The position numbers and the translations under genes were made by a program. The notes beneath the pieces are model-generated. The model was not told where the DNA came from, did no database searches, and saw only the letters and a list, made by a program, of their open reading frames with translations. Positions 31,676 to 41,837 of a stretch of 64,000 nt of DNA are shown here, piece after piece. Each line of letters opens with the position of its first letter. Position 1 is the first letter of the stretch. The stretch is from Rhynchopus sp. YZ270_cl-10 (lineage: Eukaryota > Euglenozoa > Diplonemea > Diplonemida > Diplonemidae), in NCBI GenBank assembly GCA_964035575.1, contig OZ037884.1, positions 496,001 through 560,000 on the forward strand, in the 5' to 3' direction.

Positions 31676-32302
31676 ATTCTCTCTTTTTTTATTTGTTTTC
31701 GTTTCTTTTGACTGAATATCTAAAAAAGGAAGAGTTTTATTTTTTGGGAAGGGGGTGGTGACCCGGGGAGGTCCGATGTGCCACATTGCTTCTGCACAGG
31801 CGTGGTGCTTCTTTTAGGTAAGTCTTTTTCAGCATTCTCAAGCGTTCTTTTGTGTTGTCTTTGCAAGATGTATGCATGCGTTGCCAACAAAGGCCCTCAC
31901 ATCACATCTTTGCTTTTTTCCCCCTTTTCAGGTTCTTATTTTTATATAGCTCTTCATCATTTCTCTCACAGAGTATAAAGGGGCGTAAAAAAGGGTCATA
32001 TATGATGGCAGTCCTGCGTGTATTGACAAAAATACATAGCACATCCACTAGGGGTATTCAGGTGGGATAAATTGGCAACGTGGAGATCACACACAGTGGT
32101 GACTGCACAGTATTGCCAACTTTTTCCCTTATTTTTTCGTCTTCTTTTTCTTCATCTTCTTTTCAAACCCTAATTTGTTAAAAAGCCGACACCTTCAGTT
32201 CAGTGACGCTCTTCATAGGGCCTAACGCTAATAACACGCCTTCCCCCTACCCCTTACCCCCTTCCCCCCTTCCTTTATCACATTGTACCCCCACTACTTC
32301 TC

Positions 32303-32450
32303 AAGGTGACTAAGCACAGAGAGGCTTAGGGTCATCTTATCAACTATTCTCTCATTTCACTTTGTCACTCTCATGTACTCCCCGGTTCACTGGACTCGCA
32401 ACGAAGTTTTTAGGTGACTTAGTGAGGCTTAGGGTCATCTTACAAAACAG
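32303..32450 (+). repeat. two family A repeats
   Basis: A full copy at 32303-32350 (stem CTAAGC, loop ACAGAGA, GCTTAG, then TCATCTTATCAAC and a pyrimidine tract) and a shortened one at 32411-32450. Confidence 0.82.
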
Positions 32451-32994
32451 AGATCAGTTAGCACATTACTCCCAAGGTTTGATTTTATGACTTACATGGC
32501 TTCATAAATATATTCAATATTTTTTTTCACGTTTTTTTCAATATCAATATATTGATCAATATCACGTAGGAAATTTTCAATATATTGACACTTTTACCGT
32601 GTAAATTTCCCATTCAATATTTGCAAATATTGATCAATATATTGATCAATATATTGATCAATATATTGACACTTTCCTTCACACAATGGTCTTGCGCCCC
32701 TTGGAAACTGGTTCTGCATCTTCCAACCTCACACAACTCGTGCACCACACATAAAAACATGCCCGAGTTGAGGCACAAAAAAAATTGCCCCAATTTCCAG
32801 GACTGGTAATTGAACTTCGGACCAAAAAATGCAAAAAATATGGAGACTTGTGTGATACCAACTATGACAAAATTCCACATGACTTCTCGAGTCCGCATTG
32901 CACTTCGCGGTAGCCCCAAGGGAAGACACCCTTCTTCAGAAGCCAGGTAGAGAATGCTGCCCCCCACCCTACCCCCTCTACACTGTCCGCGTAG

Positions 32995-33053
32995 ATCCCC
33001 CTACTAAGGAGCCATCTGATGCCACAAGGCAAGTCGCTCCTTAGTGGGGGGAT
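32995..33053. repeat. hairpin with 18-bp arms
   Basis: ATCCCCCTACTAAGGAGC pairs almost perfectly with GCTCCTTAGTGGGGGGAT across a 23-bp spacer. It lies within the 2-kb element. Confidence 0.8.
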
Positions 33054-34088
33054 GCGCGTTTACGAACTGAGCCATGATTGCCCTTAGAGTCCCACGGTAA
33101 CGCGTGCAAAATCATAGAGTTTTTTTGGCTGTTAAAAAGGCTGGGGTATAAAGAGGTCGCGTGATTCGTCGAGCGGTTGTGAACCGCCTCCGTTCTCTTA
33201 CGGTACGGAACACTCACCTCCTACCCTTTGCATGAGCTCGACTGCGTTTTAGCACGTTTCAACGACTCTTTTTTCTCGTTCTGTACCAGAACAACCTCCT
33301 CTCCAAGCAGCAAACCCCACCCCTGACCAGGGGAAGCCTCCTGGGCCGATAAGCGGAACTATTTACTCACTGATCCTCTCATAAAAAAAGACATGTGGAT
33401 GGATGGATTTTTCAAATGTATGTTCGCAACTCTCATAAAAAAGTAGCGCACCGTGCGCCTGCGGCGCGGACAAAATTTGGTTTTGCGAATCCTAAATATT
33501 TTTTGCTAGCTCGTGTGGTTGATGAGCGAGAACGAAACCAAATCGATCGCAACGCCTCGTACACTAGCTAAAACACCTGAATGGTCACAGAACACAACGC
33601 AGTGCATGGTTTTGTGGGTTGTTTTTGCCCACAGAAGTACCCCTGTGCGGCCTAGACCTGGTTCTAGCACCCCAGAATCGCGTTTACCAGTACATAGGGG
33701 CCCAAAAAACCACCCAAAAAGGCGAAAATCCCGGTTTTTGGTGAAAAACGCCTGTTTTTGCCCATAGGGTACGAAAATAGGAATTAGTAACAAATCTCTC
33801 ACAGATCTGATTTGGTGATCCGCATTTTTGAGGCCAATCTTTCCAACGCCGAAAAAATCTTACACTTTGGTGCATTTTCGGGTGGGTGCACCAGGAGGGT
33901 ACTGGGAGGGCAGCAACCTTAAAAACCTAAACACAAGTGTTTAGGAATTACGAGCGGTAGCCCACAGCTCTACCCTATCCATGCTATAGTGTATAATGTG
34001 CGATTTATGGCACAATCTTGAAATGTTGCGCACATGGCTTCAACAGAAAAGTTTGACCCTTTGCCTCTCCACTCTGTGGCTGAAGGGG

Positions 34089-34311
34089 AGCTGAGAATAA
34101 GCCGGGTCCCGGGTACTGTCCCAGGACTAGAACTAGGACGGGTACTGGGCACTGGGTACAGTCCCAGTCCTAGGGACTGGGAATACCCCTCCACCCTCCC
34201 GCGCCCGGGTCCCTGACCCGCTTTCAGGCGTTTTCACAGCGTTTTCGACATATTGTGCCCAGTCCCACTGAGAATAACCGGGTCCCGGGTCCCCAAGTCT
34301 TATTCTCAGCT
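34089..34311. mobile_element. family E MITE, copy 2, nested in the 2-kb element
   Basis: 223 bp with inverted ends AGCTGAGAATAAG and its complement, and a GGGTCCCGGG-rich interior. An internal GAGAATAACCGGGTCCCGGG unit at about 34270 suggests an insertion or end duplication. Confidence 0.8.
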
Positions 34312-34739
34312 ATGGCCTCCCGTCAAGGAAAAAGCAGGCACTGCAACGTCAATATTCAATAATATGATCAATATTTCAATATTATTGAAATATTGACAGT
34401 TTTCAGTCAATATTATTGACACTTTCAATATTCAATCAATAATATTCATCACCAAATCAATATATTGACGATATTCAATATATTTATGAAGCCATGGACT
34501 TTGTGTTTTCGCACAATTTCCCGACAACCCTTTCAGTACAGCACTCCGGGGTTTCGATAACCGGAGCGTCAATGCCCCTCCCAGAGCTGAAATAGTATTT
34601 CGCTAGCGAACCCTCATTTTGGAGACACCGCGTCATGCTGGGGAGTTTGGCTGGGGGGTACCACCATCTGTTGCAATACGTCTTCTTCAGGCATATTGCT
34701 AACTTTGCCGAAAGTGGAAAAAAGCAAAACGGCCAGTGG

Positions 34740-35480
34740 TCGCGCTAATTATGGGAAAAAATGGGGAAAAAATGGATTTCGGGTACGGAAAAACGTTCCT
34801 TGAAAAGGTTAGCTGGGGAGGCCCGGAAACCCCGTTTTGTGGCATTTCCGGGCCAATCCCGGCTTGTGGTGGGGTATATACGGAAAAATGGACAAAATTT
34901 TAGTGACTTAAATTTTCGCAAAATATGAACCCATACTCGTAAACAAGGGTCATTTTCAGGAAAATTCGGAAAATTCCGAGATTTGGAAGCAATTTTTCTC
35001 CTGAAAATCAGTGGGTTTTCAGCCCCAAAACATACCGCGATTGGAATTTCCGGAATCCGTCCGCGCTGTGGTGGGGTCACTTTGCCGAAATGGCCAATTT
35101 TTTGGTTTTGGTCAAAATCCATGTGGGTAAAGAGGGCCAATGTAAATCCCACAACCAGATTTTCTCTCCCTGATCCTGACGTCTTGCAACATGAAAATGC
35201 GCGAAAACACCGGCATTTGCATTTCCGGAATTCGTCCGTTCTGTGGTGGGGTCAATTTGCCGAAATGGACAAGTTCTTGGTTTTGGTCAAAACCCGTCAG
35301 TGTAAGGTAAAGGGGGCAAGTGTTTGCCTGTAGAAACTGGTAGGGAACAGGCAGCGCCGCAGGCGCACGGTACCCAACTTTTTTTTTTTTTTTTCCTTTT
35401 CTTTTTTCTCCTCTTTCTTTTGACTTTCCGAGCCAATTGCGTTCCACGGCGGGGTCACATGTATATGCAAGTCCACTATG
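34740..35480 (-). repeat. family G modules, inverted relative to 41.8-42.9 kb
   Basis: Two module types recur in reverse: X (CCACCACAA..CGGGATTGG.TCGGAAATGC on the + strand of 42 kb) at about 34840-34990, with a weaker one near 35200; and Y (GTGACCCC..CCGTGG, then TTGGGTACCGTGCGCCTGCG) at about 35345-35460. Confidence 0.75.
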
Positions 35481-36012
35481 TGGTGGTCTTACTCAACAAT
35501 ATTAGAACTTCTGGTTTCTTAATGAAATCCCCGTACTGCAAAAAAAAAACGTTCCTACCAAAACCCCCAAAAATCCCGGGATGAGGGATGGACTTTAGCG
35601 CGAGCTCTGAAAACGGCGACACTTTTTTTTTTTTCCAGGCCAAAAAAAAAATTTCCCCCCGTTGAAAGCGGTCGTCGCGCGCTTCGCGCGCGCCTCCCTG
35701 CCAACCACAGAGGGTATTATATAGCCCCCCTAGCCTCCACCAAAAAGGTGGTTTTGTGTGAGGCAGTCATTTTTTTCTGTGCGGAAAACTCAGCGAAAAA
35801 TATTCTCGGCATTTTGTGATGCACGGCCAACCTACACCACCCCAACCCTTCTCTGCGGGAAAGCTTCCCTCCTCTGTGCCTTGGTAGCTTTCAGCCACTG
35901 GTGATCCGCAATCCGTAGTGGGTGTCCGCCTTCTTATCAGTAACCTTAGTAAATTTATAAAAGAAATGGTGGCTATGGCCTAACCAAAGGTTAGTCAGGT
36001 AACCAAAGGTTC

Positions 36013-36124
36013 CTGGCGAAGCCACGGTACGCAACATTTCAAAAATCGCGCTTAAAATTGCACTATTTTACAGCATGGGAAGGGTGTGATGTAAGCTTGC
36101 GCCGCAGGCGCACGGTACGCTACT
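36013..36124 (-). repeat. family G-like end repeat, inverted copy of 61.8 kb
   Basis: GGCGAAGCCACGGTACGCAACATTT to GCGCCGCAGGCGCACGGTAC matches 61785-61905 in the opposite orientation over most of its length. Confidence 0.75.
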
Positions 36125-36413
36125 TTTATGATTTTGCCAGATCCTTTTTCTCAAAAAATGACGACAGGAAACGGCGTTTTGTCGCGTTGAAAACGCCGAT
36201 TTCTCGGGGGGAACGGCGCTTCGCCAATTTTGAAAACGGCGTTTTTTTAAAAGGCAAAACGGCGAAACGGCGTTTTCAAAAAAAAAAATTTTTGTGATTT
36301 TGGCCAAAAAGGCAAAACGGCGAAACGGCACTTAGCAATATGCCTGGTCTTCTTTGCAGAATGTCATCTTTTTTTTTTGTTCACTTCAGACATAACCACT
36401 CAATAGGTAGGGT

Positions 36414-38237
36414 ATGGGGACTAACGGTGGTGTCTCCGCTCGACATAACCAATATGATGGTGCAGATCCGGGAGGCGATCGGGATGTGGTGCGCATCGCA
36501 CTCCCCTTGAGCAGCGCCACGCTTGCCCTCCCTATGCAGAAGGGGGAGCAGCTGGATGCGCAGGCCCTCATCCGCAAGGGCATTGAGGCGACGCTGGCAC
36601 GCAACCGTTCCTCAAATCACACACCACCCAAACCACGCACACAACCCGACCCACGAAAGGTCTCGACCTTCAGCCGCATCCAGTCCATTATGTTTACACA
36701 GAACTCTTCCCCGAGGATCGACGAAATACGGAGATCAATTCTACCAAGTTTTCAGTCCTCAACAGGAGTCCCCACCATGGGGAAAGGGGACCGGCGTGCC
36801 ACAGAACGAAATGGGAGTGTTGCGATCCTTCCCCACCCGCCTTCTCCAGGAAAACGACGGCCGTCTCGACGTCTTGAGGCTGGCCACCACGCCGATCCCC
36901 TGGAATGCCTGATCCGCGAAGGTCAATACCGACAGTTTTTTATCTGCGCGTTTTGGTGGTGCTTTCTTCAATACCATCACGACCCGGTTCCTCCTGCGCC
37001 TGCAAATAGCAGTCTAGGGATTGGGGATGTCCCTATGCTGAGTTCCACCGGGTCTGTCGAGCCTCCTAAGGTCGAACAACATACACCAAGAAAAACGGCG
37101 GTTCCTCCACTACATTTGAGTGCGATTAGAGAAGGCAAGCTGTGGGTGGCAAAGCTGTCCCCGAGGGTGCACACTGCGCGGAGTACACAGCGCTCTACAA
37201 AGGCAATACGAGAGCCAATCCCCGGCAGCAAAACCGACCGCCCCGCAACCGATACCGAACCCCCCTGCCAGGTCTCCTCCCTGCCACCTGCCCCGCTTCT
37301 CCGGCCGCATTCTAATTCGCAGGACGACTTTTTTTTAACCGCACTCCACGAGGCAGCGGTACTCCGAACTGCAGTACTCCAACAAGAAGAAGACCTTCTA
37401 AAACTCGAATCCCAACCGCACATCACCGACACCACACAAAGCCGTCGAGCGTCAGTACAGAGCATCGAGGCTGAAGAGAACCCTCCTCCGGTAGAGGAAA
37501 CTGTACACGACAACAGTCTCTTCTGCATCTGCGATGGAAGCAACCCAGCAGAGACAACCAAACGCAACCAGAACACTCTCTTCGGTCTCATGGCCGATGC
37601 GTACAGCAAGCTTTCCATCGAACTCCAACACCGTCTCCGCCCCACCGCTAGGGAGCGTCTATGGCGTCTTCTCCCTGAAATCCTAGCAACCAGTCTCGAT
37701 CTTGCCCTTCGCCAAGCGCTTCCTCATATAGAAATCGCACCACCAACGCAGGAAATCCCAAAAATTTTGAGGCTCACCACCTATTGGATACAAGGTGTAG
37801 AGCGAGCAGCCTTGAAGGCTGTTGTGAAGACAAAGGTGGTTGCGAAGCCTGAAGGTGCGGTGCGGCCTTTGGCGCATGTATTGTCGTTTGCGGTGAAGCC
37901 GGTGCAGGGGGTGTCGGGGGACATGCCGGTGGAAGGGTTGCGTACACTGCGTGCAGAGTTTGCAGCAGTGTTCAACACAGAGAGCAAGCGTGCTGTGAAG
38001 GTGGCAGAGAGCAAGGACGACAACAGCACTGAGGCAGGCCGCATCGCCCCAGACAGACCCATAGAGCCCTGGTACGAAACCGGCCGCCGGATGAACAGTA
38101 TCGGAAGCAAAGCGCAGACAAGCGGCTTCTTTGGAACACGTCTCACCTCCCCTCTCCTCCGCAGATACGCAGGTGACCACGGTGCGCATCCAAGCGATAC
38201 CGCGCGCCCTACAGAAATGCGGTGGGTCTGTGATTGA
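36414..38237 (+). CDS. FAM227-like (FWWh domain) protein
   Basis: A 607-residue protein. The FAM227 hallmark appears as FFICAFWWCFLQYHH near residue 176-190. The second conserved half is at about 389-470: LFGLMADAYSKLSIEL, then RLWRLLPEILATSLDLALRQALP and TTYWIQGVERAALKAV. In animal FAM227A/B these two halves are adjacent; here about 200 residues of S/P/E-rich sequence separate them. FAM227 proteins are poorly understood and found mainly in organisms with cilia or flagella, so a flagellar link is an inference. A T-rich tract followed by CACTTCAG (ending about 36389) precedes the start. The C-terminus is low complexity. Single exon. Confidence 0.72.
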   Translation: MGTNGGVSARHNQYDGADPGGDRDVVRIALPLSSATLALPMQKGEQLDAQALIRKGIEATLARNRSSNHTPPKPRTQPDPRKVSTFSRIQSIMFTQNSSPRIDEIRRSILPSFQSSTGVPTMGKGDRRATERNGSVAILPHPPSPGKRRPSRRLEAGHHADPLECLIREGQYRQFFICAFWWCFLQYHHDPVPPAPANSSLGIGDVPMLSSTGSVEPPKVEQHTPRKTAVPPLHLSAIREGKLWVAKLSPRVHTARSTQRSTKAIREPIPGSKTDRPATDTEPPCQVSSLPPAPLLRPHSNSQDDFFLTALHEAAVLRTAVLQQEEDLLKLESQPHITDTTQSRRASVQSIEAEENPPPVEETVHDNSLFCICDGSNPAETTKRNQNTLFGLMADAYSKLSIELQHRLRPTARERLWRLLPEILATSLDLALRQALPHIEIAPPTQEIPKILRLTTYWIQGVERAALKAVVKTKVVAKPEGAVRPLAHVLSFAVKPVQGVSGDMPVEGLRTLRAEFAAVFNTESKRAVKVAESKDDNSTEAGRIAPDRPIEPWYETGRRMNSIGSKAQTSGFFGTRLTSPLLRRYAGDHGAHPSDTARPTEMRWVCD

Positions 38238-38327
38238 ATGCTTGAGGGGTGTTTGTTGTATACAAAGCGTAGTTTAAAGGAGAAATAGTTCCTTCCGATA
38301 TGGTCGTCAAATCACCACCCCTCCAAC

Positions 38328-38450
38328 AGGGTGATTGAGCAATCAACGGAAAAAGAACCTTTTTTTCCCCCTTTTACTTACCTGGCCAGAGTTACTATTT
38401 TTGGTAGGTACACTGTCACGAGAGGGCTTTATATTTCAAGTCAATTTTTG
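38328..38450 (+). repeat. family J repeat joined to family B 3' part
   Basis: GGTGATTGAGCAATCAACGG...CCAGAGTTAC matches the start of the second glycine decarboxylase intron (55841-55892). The following GGTACACTGTCACGAGAGGG is family B. The unit is therefore a mosaic. Confidence 0.72.
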
Positions 38451-38547
38451 TTTTTGTGCTTTCAGTTACATCTGCCCCATTGAGGTGTATGCATATTGTG
38501 CGAAAATGTGCTTGCTTTTTTTCTTTTTCGTCAATATTTTTTTTTTT

Positions 38548-38596
38548 GAAACCTTGGGTGTATTAGTGTAGATTCCCGAGGATGAGCTCCACCATT
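38548..38596 (-). repeat. family C repeat, reversed
   Basis: The complement reads GTGGAGCTCATCCTCGGGAA, then TCTACACTAATAC and a poly(A) tail. It is the only clearly reversed C copy in the window. Confidence 0.75.
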
Positions 38597-38951
38597 TGTT
38601 TTTTGCCGGTCATTGTACCAACGTACACTGTCACGAGGGCTTTGTATTTCAACTCTACTTTTTTTTTCCTTTTTTCCTCCGCTTTCCAGCACGATAGGAC
38701 TTGAGAAAAAAATCCATCACTTTTTTCTCTCTTTTTTCTTCCTCTTCTTTTCAAATAGCTGCACACAGTACAGCCCTTTTAGCCTTTCAACCTCCCTTCC
38801 ACACTCCCCCTCGGTGACTCCCCCCCTTCCCCCCCTTCCCCCCTCCACCACCCATCTCAGAAGCGCCTGTTGATAATGTATCAGGCTTATCCTTGACCAT
38901 TTTTTTCTCTTTCTTTTGTATTAATAATATAGACCGCAACGCGCATTGAGC

Positions 38952-40325
38952 ATGCCTGGTGCACACCCCCCACAGGCGGAATGGGTTGCAGTAGGAGTAG
39001 AAGTGAGAGGCATGAGGGAGGACAACAGCTTTGAGATCGCAACCATCCTTGGCGTGGACCAAAAGACTGCCGAAGTTCTCATCCACTGGCGAGGGGGCGG
39101 TCTGGACACACTCCCTTTCTCTCGGGTGTGGCAGACAGACCCTCCACTTCCGGTTCTTTTACAACAAGCAAACCCCCTATTCGTTGACCCAGTGGCCTTA
39201 GCAAGGACTGACGGGGCGTTAAGGCTGCAACGACAATATGCACTGAGGCATTCAAGGAAGCAGATGCAAAATGCGCAGACACTGCTGGAGGCGTGCAATG
39301 TGCCTGCCGATATCCTTGACATTGCGAAGAAGGCCCCGAAGAAGGGTGTTGCGAATGTGTTCAGGAGGAGAAAGATTGTGCGGTGTGCCTGCGGGTGGAA
39401 TAGGGTGATCACTCCGATGATGATAGCCTGCGATGACTGCCGCTGTCTCTCGCATTGTGTGTGTGTCGGGATGCGCAGCCCGGAGAACGAATCGGGCAAG
39501 CCCGGCAAGGCGCCTCTGAAGTGCATATTCTGCGACAACTCCTGCGCCAGACCTACGCGTATCCTCCCCTGCCCACCCCCGCCCCTCAGCAACAAAAACT
39601 ACCAAATCCCGATCTCCCTCATCCAGCAACGTCTCTTCCCGACCAGCGTTCCGACCCAAAAAAACGTTTTTTTTACGATGCAAAACTGCGTCAAAACGAA
39701 GCTCACCGCGCGGGGCTACAGCGTCGAAGTCATTCTGGGCGGACGGCATTGCCAACTCGACTGCGACACCAGCGTACAAGAATGCGTAGATGTCTGCAGC
39801 AGCGCCGTTGCCGACGGATACTTCGATCACCGCTATCCACAAAACGCCTTTTCCGCCATGCGGCTCGACCCCTGCTCACGCGTCACTGTTGTCCGTGAGG
39901 TGCGCACCGGCAAGGCGGTTGCTGTGTTGGCATCCTCCGGGAACGACTGCCCCCTCTTCCTCAAAAGCACCTGTGTGACGCTGCAACGTGCCATCGTCGA
40001 TCCACAGGCCTCGTCATACCTGGACCTCACCCAGGTCGACGCCCTGCGCAACCTAGCTGCCATGACCAACCACCACAACATCGTGCACCTCTCCCTCGTT
40101 GCAACCCAGAAGGACCACAGAAAGCGAGGACTCGGCTCCATGCTCATGCTCTACGACATGGCAGGCTGGGCAGCAGAAGGCAGAACGCAAATGTACCTGA
40201 ACATGACACTCCTCAGGAAAACTGTTGGGAAGGAAAAAAAGGCGGCGTTCTTCTATTCAATCCCTAGCAAGCATATGTACGAGAGGTATGTCTTGTTGGG
40301 TTTCTTTGTGCAGAAGGTGGCCTAA
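38952..40325 (+). CDS. PHD-type zinc finger plus GNAT acetyltransferase
   Basis: 457 residues, counted from the first ATG. Residues 10-60 resemble a small beta-barrel of Tudor/chromo type (WVAVGVEVRGM...FEIATILGV...VLIHWRGGGLDTLPFSRVW). Residues 145-195 hold a PHD-like zinc finger: CACGWNRV, ACDDCRCLSHCVCVGM and CIFCDN. The C-terminal third is a GNAT acetyltransferase fold: strand IVHLSLVATQ, acetyl-CoA loop KDHRKRGLGSMLMLYDMA (Q/R-x-x-G-x-G/A form) near 385, and the closing MYERYVLLGFF. Chromatin readers joined to an acetyltransferase suggest a histone or nuclear-protein acetylase; the substrate is unknown. The reading frame also runs upstream without ATG, so I start at 38952. No intron. Confidence 0.82.
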   Translation: MPGAHPPQAEWVAVGVEVRGMREDNSFEIATILGVDQKTAEVLIHWRGGGLDTLPFSRVWQTDPPLPVLLQQANPLFVDPVALARTDGALRLQRQYALRHSRKQMQNAQTLLEACNVPADILDIAKKAPKKGVANVFRRRKIVRCACGWNRVITPMMIACDDCRCLSHCVCVGMRSPENESGKPGKAPLKCIFCDNSCARPTRILPCPPPPLSNKNYQIPISLIQQRLFPTSVPTQKNVFFTMQNCVKTKLTARGYSVEVILGGRHCQLDCDTSVQECVDVCSSAVADGYFDHRYPQNAFSAMRLDPCSRVTVVREVRTGKAVAVLASSGNDCPLFLKSTCVTLQRAIVDPQASSYLDLTQVDALRNLAAMTNHHNIVHLSLVATQKDHRKRGLGSMLMLYDMAGWAAEGRTQMYLNMTLLRKTVGKEKKAAFFYSIPSKHMYERYVLLGFFVQKVA

Positions 40326-41212
40326 GGGAGTCGTAGATTTATACACTTTTGGTGCTAAAATATAGGGTTTTCCCCTAACAAACTTAATTGAATGTGGTGA
40401 TTAAGAGGTGACTAAGCAAGCAAAGGATCCAAAAATACAACAAAAAAGATTGATGAATAACCAATGTTCAAAACATTAAGTAATCTAATCAGACTAAGCA
40501 AGCAAGAGGCTTAGGGTTATTCTATAAACTTTTTCTTGTACCTAGGTAGTCGTTGGAATGCGCCATGATGGCTTAACATTTTTATTTTGTAATAGCGTTT
40601 GTTACCCACCCGCCACCTCCCACGCTACTCAGGTTTGGGTTTGGCTTAGTGTTCCCACGAAAGGCAATCACCTCGCCACACCCACTTCTTCCGGAGGAGA
40701 CGGCCACGCGCTGCAGATGGTATGCAACACAACACAAATGACTTTTTTTTGAAGTGATCAATCACAGAGAGACTGAGGCTCACTGTTATATTACTCACTT
40801 TCTCTCTCTTTTTACTCTGATTGACGGTGGTGGTACGCGGTTTGGGCTATCTGGGTCTTGCGACCCCATTGATGCCTTTTTTCTTTTTACTAAGCATCAG
40901 GGTACAAGAACTGTTCCGTTGATGATTTGCTCTGCAGAATGCTTGCGTTCCGCTTCACCGACATACAGCACTGTGTAGACTACTGCAATGCTGACACATC
41001 GCTTTTCTTGACTATTTTTTTCTTCCAACTTTTTATTTTCACATTAGTATCAGCCTTTTTCCGTTCTTAACACTTAACCTTGCGGGCACTTCATGCAACC
41101 CCCGCAAAAGCTACATCCTCATTAGTGCACGAGGGGCACCTCCATCTCCCAATCATCCCCTTTAACCAAACACTCCTACAGGGTCGACCAAGAGGTGAAC
41201 AACGGAGTGCTT
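40326..41212. other. intergenic with family A copies and a candidate upstream exon
   Basis: Family A pieces lie at 40405-40425, 40493-40530 and 40754-40800. A possible exon (40633-40719) lies between an acceptor-like CTACTCAG and a GTATGC donor. It joins in matching phase to the acceptor CTCCTACAG at 41181, but contains no ATG in that frame. Confidence 0.5.
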
Positions 41213-41605
41213 ATGGCGAATCTCGACTTTTGGGAGACCATTTACTCGGTCTGTTCGACTGTGTTTCCGGATGCAGTGATTGGGACGTGCCCAGGAGCAG
41301 GGGAACGTCCGAAGCCTGAGTTGGGACGCTTCACCGCATTGTGCCCTGCACTGAGCAACGGGCTGGATGAGACCACTATGCATACAACAGAGAGCGACGA
41401 CGAGTCTGACGAGGAAGAGGAAGAAGACGAAGAAGAAGAGGACGAGGAAGAGGAGGAGTCGGAGGAGGGCGATGAGAACAGTGTCTGGGCGTGCACGACG
41501 CTGCCTGTCGAGGCAAGTGAAGGGGCGGTGTGGGAGCTTGTCCAGCCTCCTCCCCCTCCTCCAGAGGGCGCAACATCGAAACGAAAACGAAGCGAAAAGG
41601 ACTAA
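41213..41605 (+). CDS. small acidic protein, unknown function
   Basis: 130 residues from the first ATG. A neutral N-terminus (MANLDFWETIYSVCSTVFPD) is followed by a long Asp/Glu run (about 68-95). A Pro stretch and a basic KRKRSEKD tail follow, which could act as a nuclear localisation signal. The acceptor CTCCTACAG ends at 41181, so the 31 bp before the ATG would be leader. Alternatively the frame, open upstream as VDQEVNNGVL, continues from an exon at 40633-40719 in compatible phase; then the true start is further upstream and unfound. Acidic tracts of this kind are common in histone chaperones and nucleolar proteins, but no family is recognised. Confidence 0.58.
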   Translation: MANLDFWETIYSVCSTVFPDAVIGTCPGAGERPKPELGRFTALCPALSNGLDETTMHTTESDDESDEEEEEDEEEEDEEEEESEEGDENSVWACTTLPVEASEGAVWELVQPPPPPPEGATSKRKRSEKD

Positions 41606-41690
41606 AAACCCCTAATAGAATCGCAAAACTCTAAGAAAAACCGCTCCAGGTTTTTCTTTTTCTGAGAAATTAAAAAAAAAAAGAAACGAC

Positions 41691-41750
41691 ACGTATAGTG
41701 GAGTTCATCCTCGGGTGTCTACACTAATACAACCAAGTTTTCAAAAAAAA
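41691..41750 (+). repeat. family C repeat
   Basis: TATAGTGGAGTTCATCCTCG, GTGTCTACACTAATAC, AACCAAGTTTTC then a run of A. Nearly identical to the copy at 57465. Confidence 0.88.
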
Positions 41751-41837
41751 AAAAAAGAAACGACACAACCAGGCTTTGCGCTAACTTCTGTCCTTTGTCC
41801 CGGGATTTTTGGATATTTTTGTGGTGCGTTTTTTTTT

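Larger units (their letters stand above)
32494..34496. mobile_element. 2-kb element with AT-rich terminal inverted repeats
   Basis: Starts ACATGGCTTCATAAATATAT and ends with the inverted counterpart ATATTTATGAAGCCATG. The perfect match covers about 26 bp and continues into arrays of TTGATCAATATA at both ends (32500-32680 and 34345-34480). GACTT stands just outside both ends (32489-32493 and 34497-34501), a possible 5-bp target duplication. Inside are a strong hairpin (32995-33053), a GTGCGCCTGCGGCGC motif (33447) and a nested family E MITE. No transposase frame is recognisable. Confidence 0.7.
27727..36413. other. 8.7-kb region of nested small inverted-repeat elements, no clear gene
   Basis: Contains family A, B, D and E repeats, a 658-bp element with 29-bp inverted ends, a 117-bp Tc1-like MITE, a 2-kb element carrying AT-rich inverted arms, and family G modules from 34.7 kb on. 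Open frames here are short, start without ATG or overlap repeats. I do not support any gene. Confidence 0.65.
38238..38951. other. intergenic with families J, B and C
   Basis: Holds a family J repeat (38328-38395) running into a family B 3' part (38398-38450), a reversed family C copy (about 38548-38596) and another family B 3' part (38611-38665). T-rich; no gene. Confidence 0.7.

Noticed and set aside
31179-31715. 178-codon + strand frame with a signal-peptide-like start
   Set aside because: It begins at GTG, not ATG. Its first 35 bp are a repeat also found at 29018, and its 3' part runs into a family D element.
33140-33220. Possible tRNA-like fold (GAGCGGTT/AACCGC hairpin)
   Set aside because: No acceptor stem, anticodon loop or T-arm consensus could be drawn.
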